Notes under the pieces: model-generated | Databases searched by the model: none | What the model saw: the letters and a program-made list of their open reading frames with translations, nothing else | What the model was told of the DNA's origin: nothing | NCBI RefSeq assembly: GCF_022201045.2 | Contig: NC_068561.1 | Location: 22,264,501-22,328,500, forward strand | Source of the DNA: Citrus sinensis | Taxonomy: Eukaryota; Streptophyta; Magnoliopsida; Sapindales; Rutaceae | DNA: 64,000 nt | Direction: 5' to 3' | Part shown: positions 37,533 to 48,302 of the stretch, piece after piece | Position numbering within the stretch: the stretch's first letter is position 1 | Layout: each line of letters opens with the position of its first letter | Position numbers and translations under genes: made by a program

Positions 37533-39576
37533 TTTTCCCTTTTTTCCCCTTGAAAATTGTGAAGCGTTGCCCTCTCAGTTTCAAAAGCAATTAAAGGGGT
37601 TTTGGAGGGTTTTGCATTAACGTTGCGTTGGGGTGAGGCAAGTTCAACAGTTCAAGTACAGAAGTACTCTCTCTCTCTAAATATTTTGAAATAAAATTAT
37701 GCGCCCGGCCCACCCACACTGCCGAATTTAAACAACAACATTTATCAAACAACTTACAATCAAAAAGGCATGTAAAATGTTAAAAAGATATATATTTTTT
37801 TAATTGTATTTTATATTTTAATTGAAGCAATATCAGTATATTAATTAATTGATTAATTGGTGAAGACTTACTTATGAGTATATATATTATTGTCATGGAT
37901 GAAACACAATAACACACCACATTGCACAGCCGCATAGCAAACACCAAATTTATTCGCCATTCATAAACAGGGTTTGATGTCCTCACTAATAAAATCTTCA
38001 TCGGTCCCAAAGACAAACATTACAAAGACGCTTTCTGTACTTTAGACCATAAAATTTACATATGTATTATAAAAGCATCTGCCATACGTTTCTTGAATTT
38101 ACTGCCTCCCAGACTCCTTATTGTGTCACACAAAATGCATATCGCCAGAAGAAAGAAAGAAAGGAGCTTGTAAGGGATCAGTTCTAGCCCAAGATGGAGA
38201 CATTGGTCCTTTTAACTTGGAAGCCCGACTCAACTTCAATTCAGTCAACTTAAACCAAAAGAGATTTGTCTTCAATTTCATTTCATCATTTGTTAAAGGT
38301 TCCAATCAACAAACTGCTGTTTGATGTCCATGCAGACTCCCTTGAGATTTACGTAGAAATATATCTTCGCTATGAGCAGCCGACGACCATAAATCTGTCA
38401 TATAAACCTAGCCTAGTTTCTGACTTGCAAGACAGTCAATTCCTGCTCAACCACATTGAAATCTGGCCGAAAGATGAATTAGTCCAGGGGCCCCCATTAC
38501 ACAGTGCATTTTCCTCTGTTTACCTAAGAAGAGAAAGGGGAGCTGCGAAAACAAAAAAAATAAATAAAAGGAAGGAAGATAAATTAACAGTACAACAAAA
38601 GAACAGTTTGCAGACCAATCTACATTAGGCAGTGTCTTCCTGTTAAAGACGCTGCGAAATAACTGCCCAAAACCCTGCTGCTAAAATTGTCATTACCTAG
38701 CAACAAATATAAGCAAGTTACAAACAAATGTTATTCAAATTTGGTAAAATGATTACATTGCATGTAATCTGAAATCTATCAAGTGACATGTTACCACTAA
38801 ATTCCCTATATATCACCTTCTCAGATTGGATGTTTCAATCATACTTAAATTGTGATTTGTGACTAACAGCTTATGATAGCAGGACACGGCAGTTAACAGA
38901 TATCCAGTCTTCGTTCTTAAAATTCCACCATCTAGATATTGAAAGGAAAACTCATTGAGATATCACAAACAAGGTAATTATCATTTTTTTTTCTGCTTCT
39001 CTTTTAAGAATCTTGAGCTCCAAAGCAAATAATCAACTTAGAAAACATGAAAAGAATGGCCAAGAATAAGCATAAACATTTAATCACAACTGACTATAAA
39101 CTTAATCTAACAAGAAAACAGTTACTTCCCAACAATACCATCTCTTACCTACTGATGAAGGACGCCATAAGTTCAGAATTTTGTTCCAAAAGTAAAGCAC
39201 ATCAAAAAGAGTACTGTAACGTATACTAAACAAGGACAGAATGTAATTCCAAGAAAGCAAATCAGTTTATGCGGCCAGGTCAAACTATTTGAAATTTATT
39301 CCTTCATCAAAATCCAAATGACATTTTTTTCACATGTTGTTGATGTTTGGTATTAGAGCAATGATTCTCACAGGTATACATATGTGGCACTGCTGTGATA
39401 AACATCTTACAACCTAAAATTTTATTAAACAAAATTATTAAATTATTTTACAAGATGTGATGCAGCACTTGATTAACAAAATCATGGATTGCAGGGAAGA
39501 AGCAACTTACCACAACTAATATTTTAAGGCTAGTTGATAATTGTGTTGATGGACAAACTGTTATGTAGACTTCTCA
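37533..39576. other. Intergenic DNA between the Mpv17-like and PORR genes
   Basis: The left part holds the promoter of the minus-strand Mpv17-like gene, with a CT repeat at about 37667-37679. The rest lies downstream of the PORR gene and is probably in part its 3' UTR; minus-strand acceptor-like TTTTCGCAG| near 38540 hints at a spliced UTR. The frames at 38266-38628 and 39047-39229 have no recognisable features. Confidence 0.4.
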
Positions 39577-39738
39577 GCATCCATGCCTCTGCATTTCAAT
39601 CAGAGAAGAAGATCTCATCTTGAAGGACTGAACATGAGTCACCACATGGCCAATTGAATTCATTCTTGAAACTTGAAAGTCAGTTTCACCACCACTATTT
39701 GCAGAAACATCAAGCTCTTTGTTCGATAAATCACAAGT

Positions 39739-41007
39739 TTAATCTAAATTATCATCCAGATTGTCCTTTTTAAGAGGTTCAAAGATTGGAACAACCCAGT
39801 CCCCACCTCTTGTACCTCCATCACCTATTTTACCAATTAAATTGTCACTCTCCTGCTTAATTTCCTCTAGATGTTTCAATTCCTTAGTATTTCGACAACC
39901 TAGCAAGACAAGGTCTAACATTTTCCTTCTAACGACGTAAATTGGATTAGGCTCAATCAAACACCCTCTACTGTAAGCCTCCCTCAGAAAAACTGTTTGA
40001 GTACCCCCTTTTGTAGATATATAAAAAATCCCAGGATGCTTAAGTAGCAACTCCCGCACATTAACTTCCATGGCAAAATCTTTCCTGAAATGCGACAACC
40101 TCTCAACCTCAACCCTCTTCTCAACCGTCAAGCTCAACAACTCATGAACAACAGCAACTGCACGCTTCTCAAACCTCTCGAACCCTCCACACGTACGGAC
40201 CCTAACCACATTTTCTTTTCCTTCATAAGGCTTGACATAAGGAAGCCTCTGCCAATTCTTCAACTTTTCCCTAAACCCTCTCTCGATTTTAAACCCCGTT
40301 GGAAAATTAATCGGGAATGCAAAATTAGTCTCGAATTCACTCAACCACTTCTCCCTATACTCATTCTCCCTCCACTTTTCAACCAAGGCATCACCCAAAT
40401 TCTTGTCACTATTAACCAGTTCGACAATTTCCAGATCAACTAATCTAAAATCATTCCCATATTTCCCTAAAATGGAGTCTCTAAAATCCTCGGGCAAACC
40501 CAATTCAGTCCTAATCAACCTCAACGCGTGGACATGAAGGGTCCCACTTTTGGACATCAACAACAATTTCTTGATTCTAATCACGGCATCCGATTCGCAG
40601 CGTCTTATAACATCAACTTCTTTGTTAATCAAATTTTCCATTTTAGGAGTGAATCTACAACAGAGGTTTTTGTTTAGAGGGTGAGTGAATAAATGGAAAA
40701 CGTGAGGGTATTTGTGGAGGAAGTTACCCATGGTGATGTTCAATCCGAGGATGTTCTTCCAGCGGGACATTATCTGTACGGAGACAAAGGGGCCCCGCTT
40801 TCGAGTGGACATGAGTCGGTGGGTGTTGAGAATCGTTCTGAGTGTTCTGAGTTTGGTGGCGAGTTTGTCGAGCTGATGGTCTCTTGTTCGGTTCTCCAGT
40901 CGAGTTTGAGCTGAGTCCACTGCCTTCTTCCATCTCCGTTGCTCCACAAATGGGAACTTTGGTGACAAATTGCTGCTGCGATTCCTTAGACTTTTCAATG
41001 CAATCAT
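39739..41007 (-). CDS. PORR-domain protein (WHAT'S THIS FACTOR family), organelle RNA binding
   Basis: 422 residues in one exon. The PORR domain (formerly DUF860) begins after a short basic targeting region (MIALKSLRNRSSNLSPKF) and is marked by KKAVDSAQTRLENRTRDHQL, then GNFLHKYPHVFHLFTHP. Further on come LRLIRTELGLPEDFRDSILG, KYGNDFRLVDLE, and near the C-terminus VRELLLKHPGIFYISTKGGT and TVFLREAYSRGCLI. Members bind group II introns in plastids or mitochondria and help them splice. Compartment here is probably the mitochondrion but is inferred. The frame stays open for 54 further codons beyond the TAA at 39739-39741 (to TGA at 39574-39576), which may be a lost or read-through C-terminus. Confidence 0.92.
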   Translation of the reverse strand: MIALKSLRNRSSNLSPKFPFVEQRRWKKAVDSAQTRLENRTRDHQLDKLATKLRTLRTILNTHRLMSTRKRGPFVSVQIMSRWKNILGLNITMGNFLHKYPHVFHLFTHPLNKNLCCRFTPKMENLINKEVDVIRRCESDAVIRIKKLLLMSKSGTLHVHALRLIRTELGLPEDFRDSILGKYGNDFRLVDLEIVELVNSDKNLGDALVEKWRENEYREKWLSEFETNFAFPINFPTGFKIERGFREKLKNWQRLPYVKPYEGKENVVRVRTCGGFERFEKRAVAVVHELLSLTVEKRVEVERLSHFRKDFAMEVNVRELLLKHPGIFYISTKGGTQTVFLREAYSRGCLIEPNPIYVVRRKMLDLVLLGCRNTKELKHLEEIKQESDNLIGKIGDGGTRGGDWVVPIFEPLKKDNLDDNLD

Positions 41008-42357
41008 CTTCTCTGAAGCTTAAAGCCAAGTTCCTTCGTTTAAACTTTAAATTAGAGGGGAAATCCTATAAATTAAAATTCCCCCCCCCCCCCCCCAATA
41101 ATCCTTGAAATTAATATTCGTACCACACATTTGTGTAACCACACATTCACACCCCCCACATTTGACATAAACACTGACACACCCTTATTTGTCTCCTAAC
41201 TTGTTGTCCAACTTTGCAATCTACCACTAGCAATCCAAAAACTTATAAGGGTAACGGTATAGCTCTATAATAGGATTGTCAATTAATAATAATATGTAAC
41301 AGTTGTTCATATGACTGGGGACAAAAATTAGGCTATACCGTGACACCATACCCCCAATTTTGTCTTTCGTGATTGTGTTACTGTCAAATTTCATGCAGCC
41401 CCTTACTTTCTTTTCTACTTCTAATTTATTTGTAAGCATTAATTTAGGTGATTTTTAAGAACTCCGTAGTCGGCAAACAATTGGATTTTCTGAAATTGAA
41501 ATGGCTTACTTTAATGGAAAGCGTTAAGTGATAATGGAAAGGCAAAAATAGCTAGTTTACCTTCAAGTGACTCACCAATATATGGGGTACTACCATTTGC
41601 TAATCTTCAACCCAAAAGCTACAAAATCAGAACATCAAAAGTACGTTTAGCGGAGATAGAGCCGCCGCCTTTGTGTTTGAGAGACACGCATACAGTGTAA
41701 ACGAATAACAAACACAGTGAAATAACAATTTACACAGTAGTTAAACAATAATAACCAGCAACTGGAAATGACAAATGAAAACAGAGAGCAAAACAGAAGA
41801 GAAAGGAAACCGAAACAAAAAAATAAAATGGAACCCAAGGCCTGTACAGTGTAGTATCCTTAAAACAGATTTACCATCTACTGGAGTGCTTTAGGTCTGC
41901 TGGTAACTATTTCTCAGGATACAACGGACATGAATTTCTGGCTAAGCATAGGCTGGAAATTCCAGCGAACCACAACGAAGATGGAGGAAGGAAAAACAAG
42001 CGTGCTTTGTACTGGTTTTTTTTTTTTAGAGTATCCAAAAAACAGAAGAGGAGGTGCCTTTTTATAGTCATGTGAGGATGTAACAGCTGCTTTATATTGA
42101 ATTTCCGAATTCAATATATGTTATTAAATTGCTGTAACAGCCATTGAATTTAAACAATTCAATTCAAAAAATTGAATTGCATAACAGCAAGAAATAATTG
42201 TCAAACTATTACAACTCGTTTGAATTCAAAGAAGTGTGAAACTGTTACACAAAAAAATTAAAAACGTGCCATGCAAACTTAGGTGACTTTGGACATGCAA
42301 GACACGCGAGCGCACATGAGTTCAACCAAATCAGTCTTGGATTTGCACCCCCTCTGC
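41008..42357. other. Intergenic DNA upstream of the PORR gene, possible LTR-like segment
   Basis: It contains a 16-base C run at 41081-41096. From about 41640 to 42250 the minus strand reads like a promoter-bearing repeat: several TGTAACAG-type motifs, then CTATAAAAAGGCACC (plus 42055-42069), then a GC-richer downstream part. A solo LTR is possible, but its ends and target duplication were not resolved. No protein-coding gene is recognised. Confidence 0.35.
41081..41096 (+). repeat. C16 homopolymer
   Basis: Sixteen consecutive C about 75 bases upstream of the PORR start codon, so on the gene's own strand it is a G run in the leader or core promoter. Confidence 0.85.
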
Positions 42358-43457
42358 CAAAGATGGCCAATGGGCCGGGCGGCACGTGGCACGGCACGGG
42401 CACGGCACGTGTCCGTACGGCACGGCACGAGCACGTTTCGGTGAGGCACGAGACACGGCACGGCACGCACGTGGGCCGTGCCGGGCTTAGAATTTTAGGC
42501 ACGCGGGCCTTAAAGCACGGCACGATAAGAGATGGGCCAAAGCACGGCACGCGAAAAAGCACGTAATAAGCACGGTTCATTAGTGGGCTAGCACGCGGCC
42601 TGTGAGCCATTAATAGCACGTGGGCCAAAATATATCTAAGTAAATTTTTTTAACAAAAAGTAAATATAAAATGTTATGAAATTAAAGTACAATATCTTGA
42701 AATTAAATGTTTTAATATATTTTTTAGCATAGACTTTTAAAAATTAATTTAAATCATTAAATCTTAGTTTAAATAAATATTCTAATCTTTTATGTTTATA
42801 ATTTATTAAATGAATAAGTAAATATCATGATTTTAATAAATAAAATTATAAATATCATAATTTTATTTATGATATTTATTAAATGAATAATGTTATTTAA
42901 TTTTATTTATGATATTTATTTAATTATTTATTTACGTTTATAATTTATTAAATGAATAAGTAAATAACTAAATATCATGATTTTAATAAATAAGATTATA
43001 AATATCATAAATTTATATATTATAAATAAAAAATAATTTTTTTTACAAAATTAATAATAAAATATTTTTCATATTAATATTAAATCATAACTTAATTAAT
43101 ATTTAATAGAGATATGTTTCATTTGTGAATGAAATATTTTTCATTTTATACACAAGAAAAATGTTAATTGCTCTCTTAATAAAAATTAATATGATTATGA
43201 TTTTGAATATTATTATTATTATTATTATTATTATTATGTTGGTGGGCTTAAAAAAGCACGTCAGGCACGTGGGCTTGAATAAAGCACGTTAGTCACGTGG
43301 GCTTTTTTAAGCACGCAAAAAAAAAAAAAAGTTGGTGGGCTTTTTTTGGGCACGGCACGAGAGGGCTCGTGCCGTGGGCCGTGCCGGGCTCAACTGAAAA
43401 AAATGCGGGCACGGCACGGCACACGAGCCCTTATGGGCCGACCATTGGCCATAGTTA
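42358..43457. mobile_element. hAT-type non-autonomous element with GGCAC-rich subterminal repeats
   Basis: An 8-bp direct duplication CCCTCTGC (42350-42357 and 43458-43465) flanks an 1,100-bp element. Its imperfect terminal inverted repeats share ATGGCCAATGG (left CAAAGATGGCCAATGG, right in reverse complement TAACTATGGCCAATGG). Just inside each end are dense arrays of GGCACGGCACG and GCACGTGGGC, present on both strands, while the core is almost pure A/T with a run of ATT triplets at 43208-43238. No transposase frame. The small frames in the GC-rich ends (for example 42245-42628) are products of the repeat. Confidence 0.82.
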
Positions 43458-44038
43458 CCCTCTGCACACGCTCTTATAATTCTTACTCATGCATGGTTAA
43501 GTGTTTATATATAAACACTAATCCCTAGGCTTTTTTTTTTTTTTTCATGTGGGATAAGCCTTATTTCCTTTCAAATTTCCAACTTCAAGGGTGAATTTTG
43601 AGAGACAATTTCTCATACCCAAGCACCATTTTGAGAAAATAAAATTATATTTTTGAAGTATTAACGGAATAGAATCCGATATTCACAAGAATTCTCACTT
43701 TCTCCAAGTAGGACTCACTCAAAATGTGCCCTCAAAATAGCATAAAATACTATTTTTTCAACATACAGAACGTGGAAAAGATGGGCTGGTTGCATATACT
43801 CGAAGACATTTTGAATCGTCCAATATATTTCGTTTCGTTTACCTTATTTACGTTTTAAGAGTGGAAACTATCCGCCATTTGATCAGGAAATTAACCCGCG
43901 GCCTCGGTTTGAAAAACAAGATAATTATAATTAAACATATATGAACTAAAAGAAAGAAACAAGGAATAGCTACTCAAAAAGTCACAAGAAATATATGATC
44001 TTAAACAAGGGCTAGTTTCGACTGCTGTAATCTCTCAA
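43458..44038. other. Intergenic DNA, 3' flank of an F-box gene
   Basis: Nothing recognisable beyond the presumed 3' UTR of the minus-strand F-box gene. Confidence 0.5.
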
Positions 44039-45217
44039 TCATTCGGCTGGTAGTGAAGCAACATAAGTGGCAGAAACCCTAGCACGCTTTAGATCCAAAA
44101 ACTTGACCACATCTTGTTCAGTTACCGGAGGGATCTTGATTGCTCTTCTTTCTTGTGTCTTCAAATCATAGATAAAAGCCCTTGAAACTAGAGAAGATTT
44201 GTACTCAGTAAGCAATATTTCACCGTTATTACTGTTGCTAACAGGGATAGGAGGTCGAAACATGATGGTGTCCAACGGAAAAACATAATCCCTCCTAATC
44301 CAAACCTCACCACCACCACGACCGTAGTCTTTTAGTATCCAAACCCTAATTTTGTTCTTGGACCTAAAATCGTCACAATCTAGCACTCCCAACTTTTCCT
44401 CAGCCTGAATCAAATCATGATGCTTGCGTACCTCATCAGGAAGTTTTACAATATCAAACTTCTCCTCCTTAACATCAAACACTGCTAAAACTGGCTTGGT
44501 TTTTCTAGGATTGGTGATGATCCAATGGATGAATCCATTAGCACACAACCCTTGGCGACGAAAATGTATTCTGGAGGGCGGGGCATCGATTTTTCTCCAT
44601 GAAGTAGTGCCTAAAGTAAAGATCTCACACTCTGGGGTTCCATGATTATCAATCATCCACGCGTAGGATGAGCTGTTCGTCGTATGTTTATTAGATATGT
44701 TCAACACTTTGTAATCTCGGGAGCTTGGATCAAACCCTAGGAAATACTCCCTGAAATAACTTATCATTGGGCCGGAGAAATCTTCATCATCATCACTGAC
44801 GACAAAAGTTGATTTGGGAAGATCAATGATCTCTTGAGTAACGACATTCCGCATTAAGATTTCGAAGCCGACGATGTTGTAGAAACATATGAAGCCGTTA
44901 ATTAGTTGGGTGACTCGATGTAGCTTAAAGTCGGAGGGTACTGTTAAGAGGTGAGATGCTTCATCTGATTGGTGTTCAATGGTCAAGAAGTGTTGCTGGG
45001 AGAAGGAGCTGTTCGTGAAGGAAACGATGAGGGGTAAAATAGTCCCTTTGATTGATGAGTACCAAGTTTTTGATACACATTTGAAGCGCATACGAGCCTT
45101 CTCTGGAAGTATTTTGAGCACATCCATCGCCACATCATGCGGAACTGTGTCTCTTCTTTTGTTCTCCATTTTAGTAGTCTTTGTGCTGTTCATATTGCTA
45201 ACTAATTTGATCATCAT
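44039..45217 (-). CDS. F-box protein with F-box-associated (type 3-like) domain
   Basis: 392 residues, intronless. The F-box is at about residues 20-60 (RRDTVPHDVAMDVLKILPEK then FKCVSKTWYSSIKG), the part that binds SKP1 in an SCF ubiquitin ligase. An F-box-associated domain follows, with INGFICFYNIVGFEILMRN, then FLGFDPSSRDYKVLNI, FTLGTTSWRKIDAPPS and GFIHWIITNPRKTKP, which would recruit the substrate. The listed start is the first Met. A TATATATATATA stretch lies only 8-20 bases upstream, so a start at Met17 (45169, MENKRRDTVPHD) may be the real one. Intact, unlike the F-box copy at 20760-21879. Target unknown. Confidence 0.9.
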   Translation of the reverse strand: MMIKLVSNMNSTKTTKMENKRRDTVPHDVAMDVLKILPEKARMRFKCVSKTWYSSIKGTILPLIVSFTNSSFSQQHFLTIEHQSDEASHLLTVPSDFKLHRVTQLINGFICFYNIVGFEILMRNVVTQEIIDLPKSTFVVSDDDEDFSGPMISYFREYFLGFDPSSRDYKVLNISNKHTTNSSSYAWMIDNHGTPECEIFTLGTTSWRKIDAPPSRIHFRRQGLCANGFIHWIITNPRKTKPVLAVFDVKEEKFDIVKLPDEVRKHHDLIQAEEKLGVLDCDDFRSKNKIRVWILKDYGRGGGEVWIRRDYVFPLDTIMFRPPIPVSNSNNGEILLTEYKSSLVSRAFIYDLKTQERRAIKIPPVTEQDVVKFLDLKRARVSATYVASLPAE

Positions 45218-45379
45218 TATACATTTATATATATATATACTGAAACGATCGACAAAATACCGCTATTAAGGAAAATGTTTTAATTTCAATATTCAACTTC
45301 CATTTTACACCTTAAAAGATTTTGCCGTTTTTTGTTTCCTTTTTAATTGATTGCGCATTCATATTTACATTAGTTTCTA

Positions 45380-45481
45380 TTTCAAACCTTGATTCCCCGA
45401 TATTATTCTATGTTATTCAAATCTTGTGCATTTATTGCTGACAAAACTCAAAATTTTCTTTCTTTTATATACACAAATTTA
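45380..45481 (+). repeat. Copy 1 of a diverged intergenic duplication (block a)
   Basis: AAACCTTGATTCC, GATATTATTCTA, TTTATT and ATACAAATTTAA-like segments occur here and again in the same order at about 49533-49655. The copy here is interrupted at its right end by the foldback element at 45482. Confidence 0.6.
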
Positions 45482-46196
45482 AGGATCAATCACCCCTAGG
45501 TGACAAATTTTTTGATAAATTTAAAAAAATGAATTATTTTTAAAAAATATTTGAGTATGTGACAATCCGTTAACTTTTTCATTAACTTTAATGGGACCAG
45601 TAAATTAATTACAAAATAATATTTTTACCCCTAGAATTAATTATAAAATAACATTTCTACCCCTATAATGGCTACAAAATGACATTTCTGTCCCTAAAAT
45701 TGGTTACAAAATATATTTTTGCCCCTACTCAATTATTTAATATTTTTTAAATAGAAAAAAATTATAATTACATCTAAGTGCAATTAATGGGCTTTTTTTG
45801 TTAAATCATACAATTGTTTTTTAAATTTCTTGTTCAATCAAACTTTGCCATTAAAATTTATAAAAAAAAATTGTTTGATTCAACAAGAATTTTTCTTTTA
45901 AAAATTGTGTGATTTAACAAAAAAAAAACCGTTAATTGCACTTAGATGTAATTTTTTATAATTTATTCTATTTAAAAAATAAAAAATAATTGAGTAGGGG
46001 CAAAAAATATAGTTGCAGCAAATTTAGGGACATAAATGTTATTTTGTAATTATTATAGGGGCAGAAACATCATTTTATAATTAATTTATTGTTTCCGTTA
46101 AAGTTAATAGATTGTCACATGCTCGAGTAGCTTTCGAAAATGTTTCACCTTTTTAAAATTTGTCAAAAAATCTGTCACCCAAAAGTAATTAACCCT
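45482..46196. mobile_element. Foldback MITE with terminal arms of about 330 bases
   Basis: The left arm begins AGGATCAATCACCCCTAGGT, then GACAAATTTTTTGATAAATT. It reappears in reverse complement from 46196 (AGGGTTAATTACTTTTGGGT, then GACAGATTTTTTGACAAATT). Arms share TTGCCCCTACTCAATTATT and AGTGCAATTAA-type blocks up to a short central loop. A target duplication AAATTTA flanks it (45475-45481 and 46197-46203), possibly one base longer. No coding capacity. Superfamily unassigned. Confidence 0.82.
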
Positions 46197-46234
46197 AAAT
46201 TTAAATCAGGTTGTGATGGCTTGATTTTAGCATA

Positions 46235-46421
46235 GAGTAATGGTATAGCCATAAACTCTTGTATAAATTTAATTTGTACAAACTGATGTGGCATGATAAA
46301 ATTGGTTGAATTAAATATCTCTTGACCCACATGATTTATTTATATTATTTTATATTTTCATTCAACCAATGAATTAATGTCGTATCAGTTTATACAAGAG
46401 TTTGTAACTGTATCATTACTC
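46235..46421. mobile_element. Mutator-type MITE of 187 bp with 9-bp target duplication
   Basis: Terminal inverted repeats of about 33 bases begin GAGTAATGGTATAGCC on the left and, in reverse complement, GAGTAATGATACAGTT on the right. Both continue into AAACTCTTGTATAAA. The perfect 9-bp duplication TTTAGCATA (46226-46234 and 46422-46430) is the length typical of Mutator transposition. No reading frame. Confidence 0.9.
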
Positions 46422-46815
46422 TTTAGCATATTAAAAAAGAATCAGTTTTTTTCTTGTTAAATAAATATCTTTTAGTTACATTATGCTCATATTTACGCAC
46501 AATCACATAGAATAATGATCTTTAAAATTGATCGTTGGTGGTACAACTGTAAAGATAAAGGTTAAAATCACACACTTACAGAATTTCCACCATATTTGAT
46601 AAGCGCCCATTCATAATCAATTAATCATCACATAATTGTGAAGCGATATTAAATAACTAATTAGCATGTGACGGTACTTTTTACATTCTCATGTCATTGG
46701 CCAAAGTAGTCATGGCTTAAATTTTCTATTTAAACTTAATTTTCTCCCAATTGCATATCTTGACACCACCATATGTTGTCACATACACAACAATTAATTA
46801 AAGAAAAAAGTTATG

Positions 46816-47035
46816 AAATCGTTCGGATGACCCGTCGTCCCCTCCATTCGTACAACTGACACGTGTAAATAGCATGTGCTGGTGCATACTCTGTGATCCG
46901 TCTTTTACTTTTGAATGGAAATGACGCATCATTCTTCTTATTAACATGCTAACAACATGACACTCCATGCTTTCTTGGCAAGCGACCCATCATCTACGGT
47001 GTTGAATTCCAAGTTATTTTAATTGAAGTAAGAGA
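46816..47035 (+). repeat. Copy 1 of a diverged intergenic duplication (block b)
   Basis: Segments such as ATCGTTCGGATGACCCGTCG, GACGTGTAAAT-like, CATGCTTTCTTGGCA and GTGTTGAATTCCAAG align with 48303-48515 in the same orientation. The two copies are about 1.5 kb apart and clearly related but diverged. Confidence 0.75.
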
Positions 47036-47220
47036 TTAATCATTTTTTAGCAGTTGCATGGAATAGCAATCTTAACAATTGTAATTGTCCTATAAAAAAA
47101 AAAAAGAACACACACACATGCCTAAAAGTACTAGTAATCATAGCATTTGAGTTCCAACTATTGTAGGTCGTAAATTTTATAATTTACAAAATTACTTATT
47201 TATCATTTAATAGACACGTT

Positions 47221-47585
47221 TTTTTTTAGGGAAACATGAAACTTTATTAAACAAATAACTGAGAAATCAACCAAGGAGGTGAAACATGCATCCACTCTCC
47301 CAGACCTGACAAAGAAGCCCCACCCTAGCAATAAAATGGCAGTGGAGTTTCAGATCTCCTAACAAAAGAGAAAATAACATCGCCTAAGAATTGAGCTAAT
47401 GCTCTACAATCATAGCTCTACAATCACCAATAATAAGGCCGAAGCCATTACGACTAAAACTATCAACAAACAAAGCATTGAAAAATTGTAAGCTGTCCAT
47501 TTCAACAATAATAGGAAGGAATGGTAATCCCCTGAGCCAACTGAGAACTTCTCGCACGCCAATAGCTTCAGCTTCCCGAGCTATC
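47221..47585 (-). mobile_element. 5'-truncated LINE tail with RNase H remnant
   Basis: On the minus strand this is the 3' end of a plant L1-type element: a degraded RNase H C-terminal domain (AREAEAIGVREVLSWLRG, PIIVEMDSLQFFNALF, FGLIIGDCRAM), then a changed frame with FSFVRRS and GEWMHVSPPWLIS-like residues. It ends in TTTCCC and a poly(A) tail (T run at 47221-47229 on the plus strand). A 17-bp target duplication with one mismatch (CATTTAATAGACACGTT at 47204-47220; CATTTAATAGAAACGTT at 47586-47602) brackets it exactly. Internal stops and frame changes show it is dead. Confidence 0.88.
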
Positions 47586-48302
47586 CATTTAATAGAAACG
47601 TTATTCAACGTGATTATGATAACAATTCCAATTACAACTACAACTATTAATTAAAATTAAAAATATAATTATTGATCATGGTAACATAACAAGATAATAA
47701 ACTTTGGCCATATAAACATACCATTGGCCATAACATTTTAGACTTGAAATCCACAAACTTCAAAATTTTTTCTCATATTTTTTGAATATGAAATTCAATT
47801 TTCAGGTTTCGGTCCGATATTTTTCCCTCAAAACTAGAACCGAATAAAAAAAATAACCAAAACCGAATAAAAAATTAACATTCTTTTTATCTATTAAAAT
47901 AGTGCTAGAAGGCATGATTTATATACTAAAATAGTGTTAGAAGGCATAATTTAGTGGACACGAGAAAATAAGAAATTAAAAAAAAGTTAAATTTTGTAAG
48001 AAAATTTTAAAAAATTATAACTATTTAAATTTTAATGAACCTGCACGGAATTTTGGTTTAAGTTCGATTATTTTATTTTTTAAACTTTTTGATTCTATTC
48101 TTATTAGTTCTTTAAAATTCAATACCGAATTGATACATTGTCCACCCATAATTAGCATTTAGCCATCAACATTATTATTTCTAAATGACAATAACAACAA
48201 CAGCGACAATTAAAAAATATTAAAAATATTTTAATTGGCACTCAGATTGTAAATGGCATGATCTTTATTGGGTTTCAAAAAAATAACATGTCGTGCATCG
48301 GT

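Noticed and set aside
42245-42628. 127-codon and neighbouring frames in GC-rich DNA
   Set aside because: They translate the GGCACG repeats of the hAT-type element and have no protein character.
47800-48150. ACCGAATA-rich region ending TGTCCACCCATAA as another hAT element
   Set aside because: No matching left end or target duplication; at best a decayed fragment.
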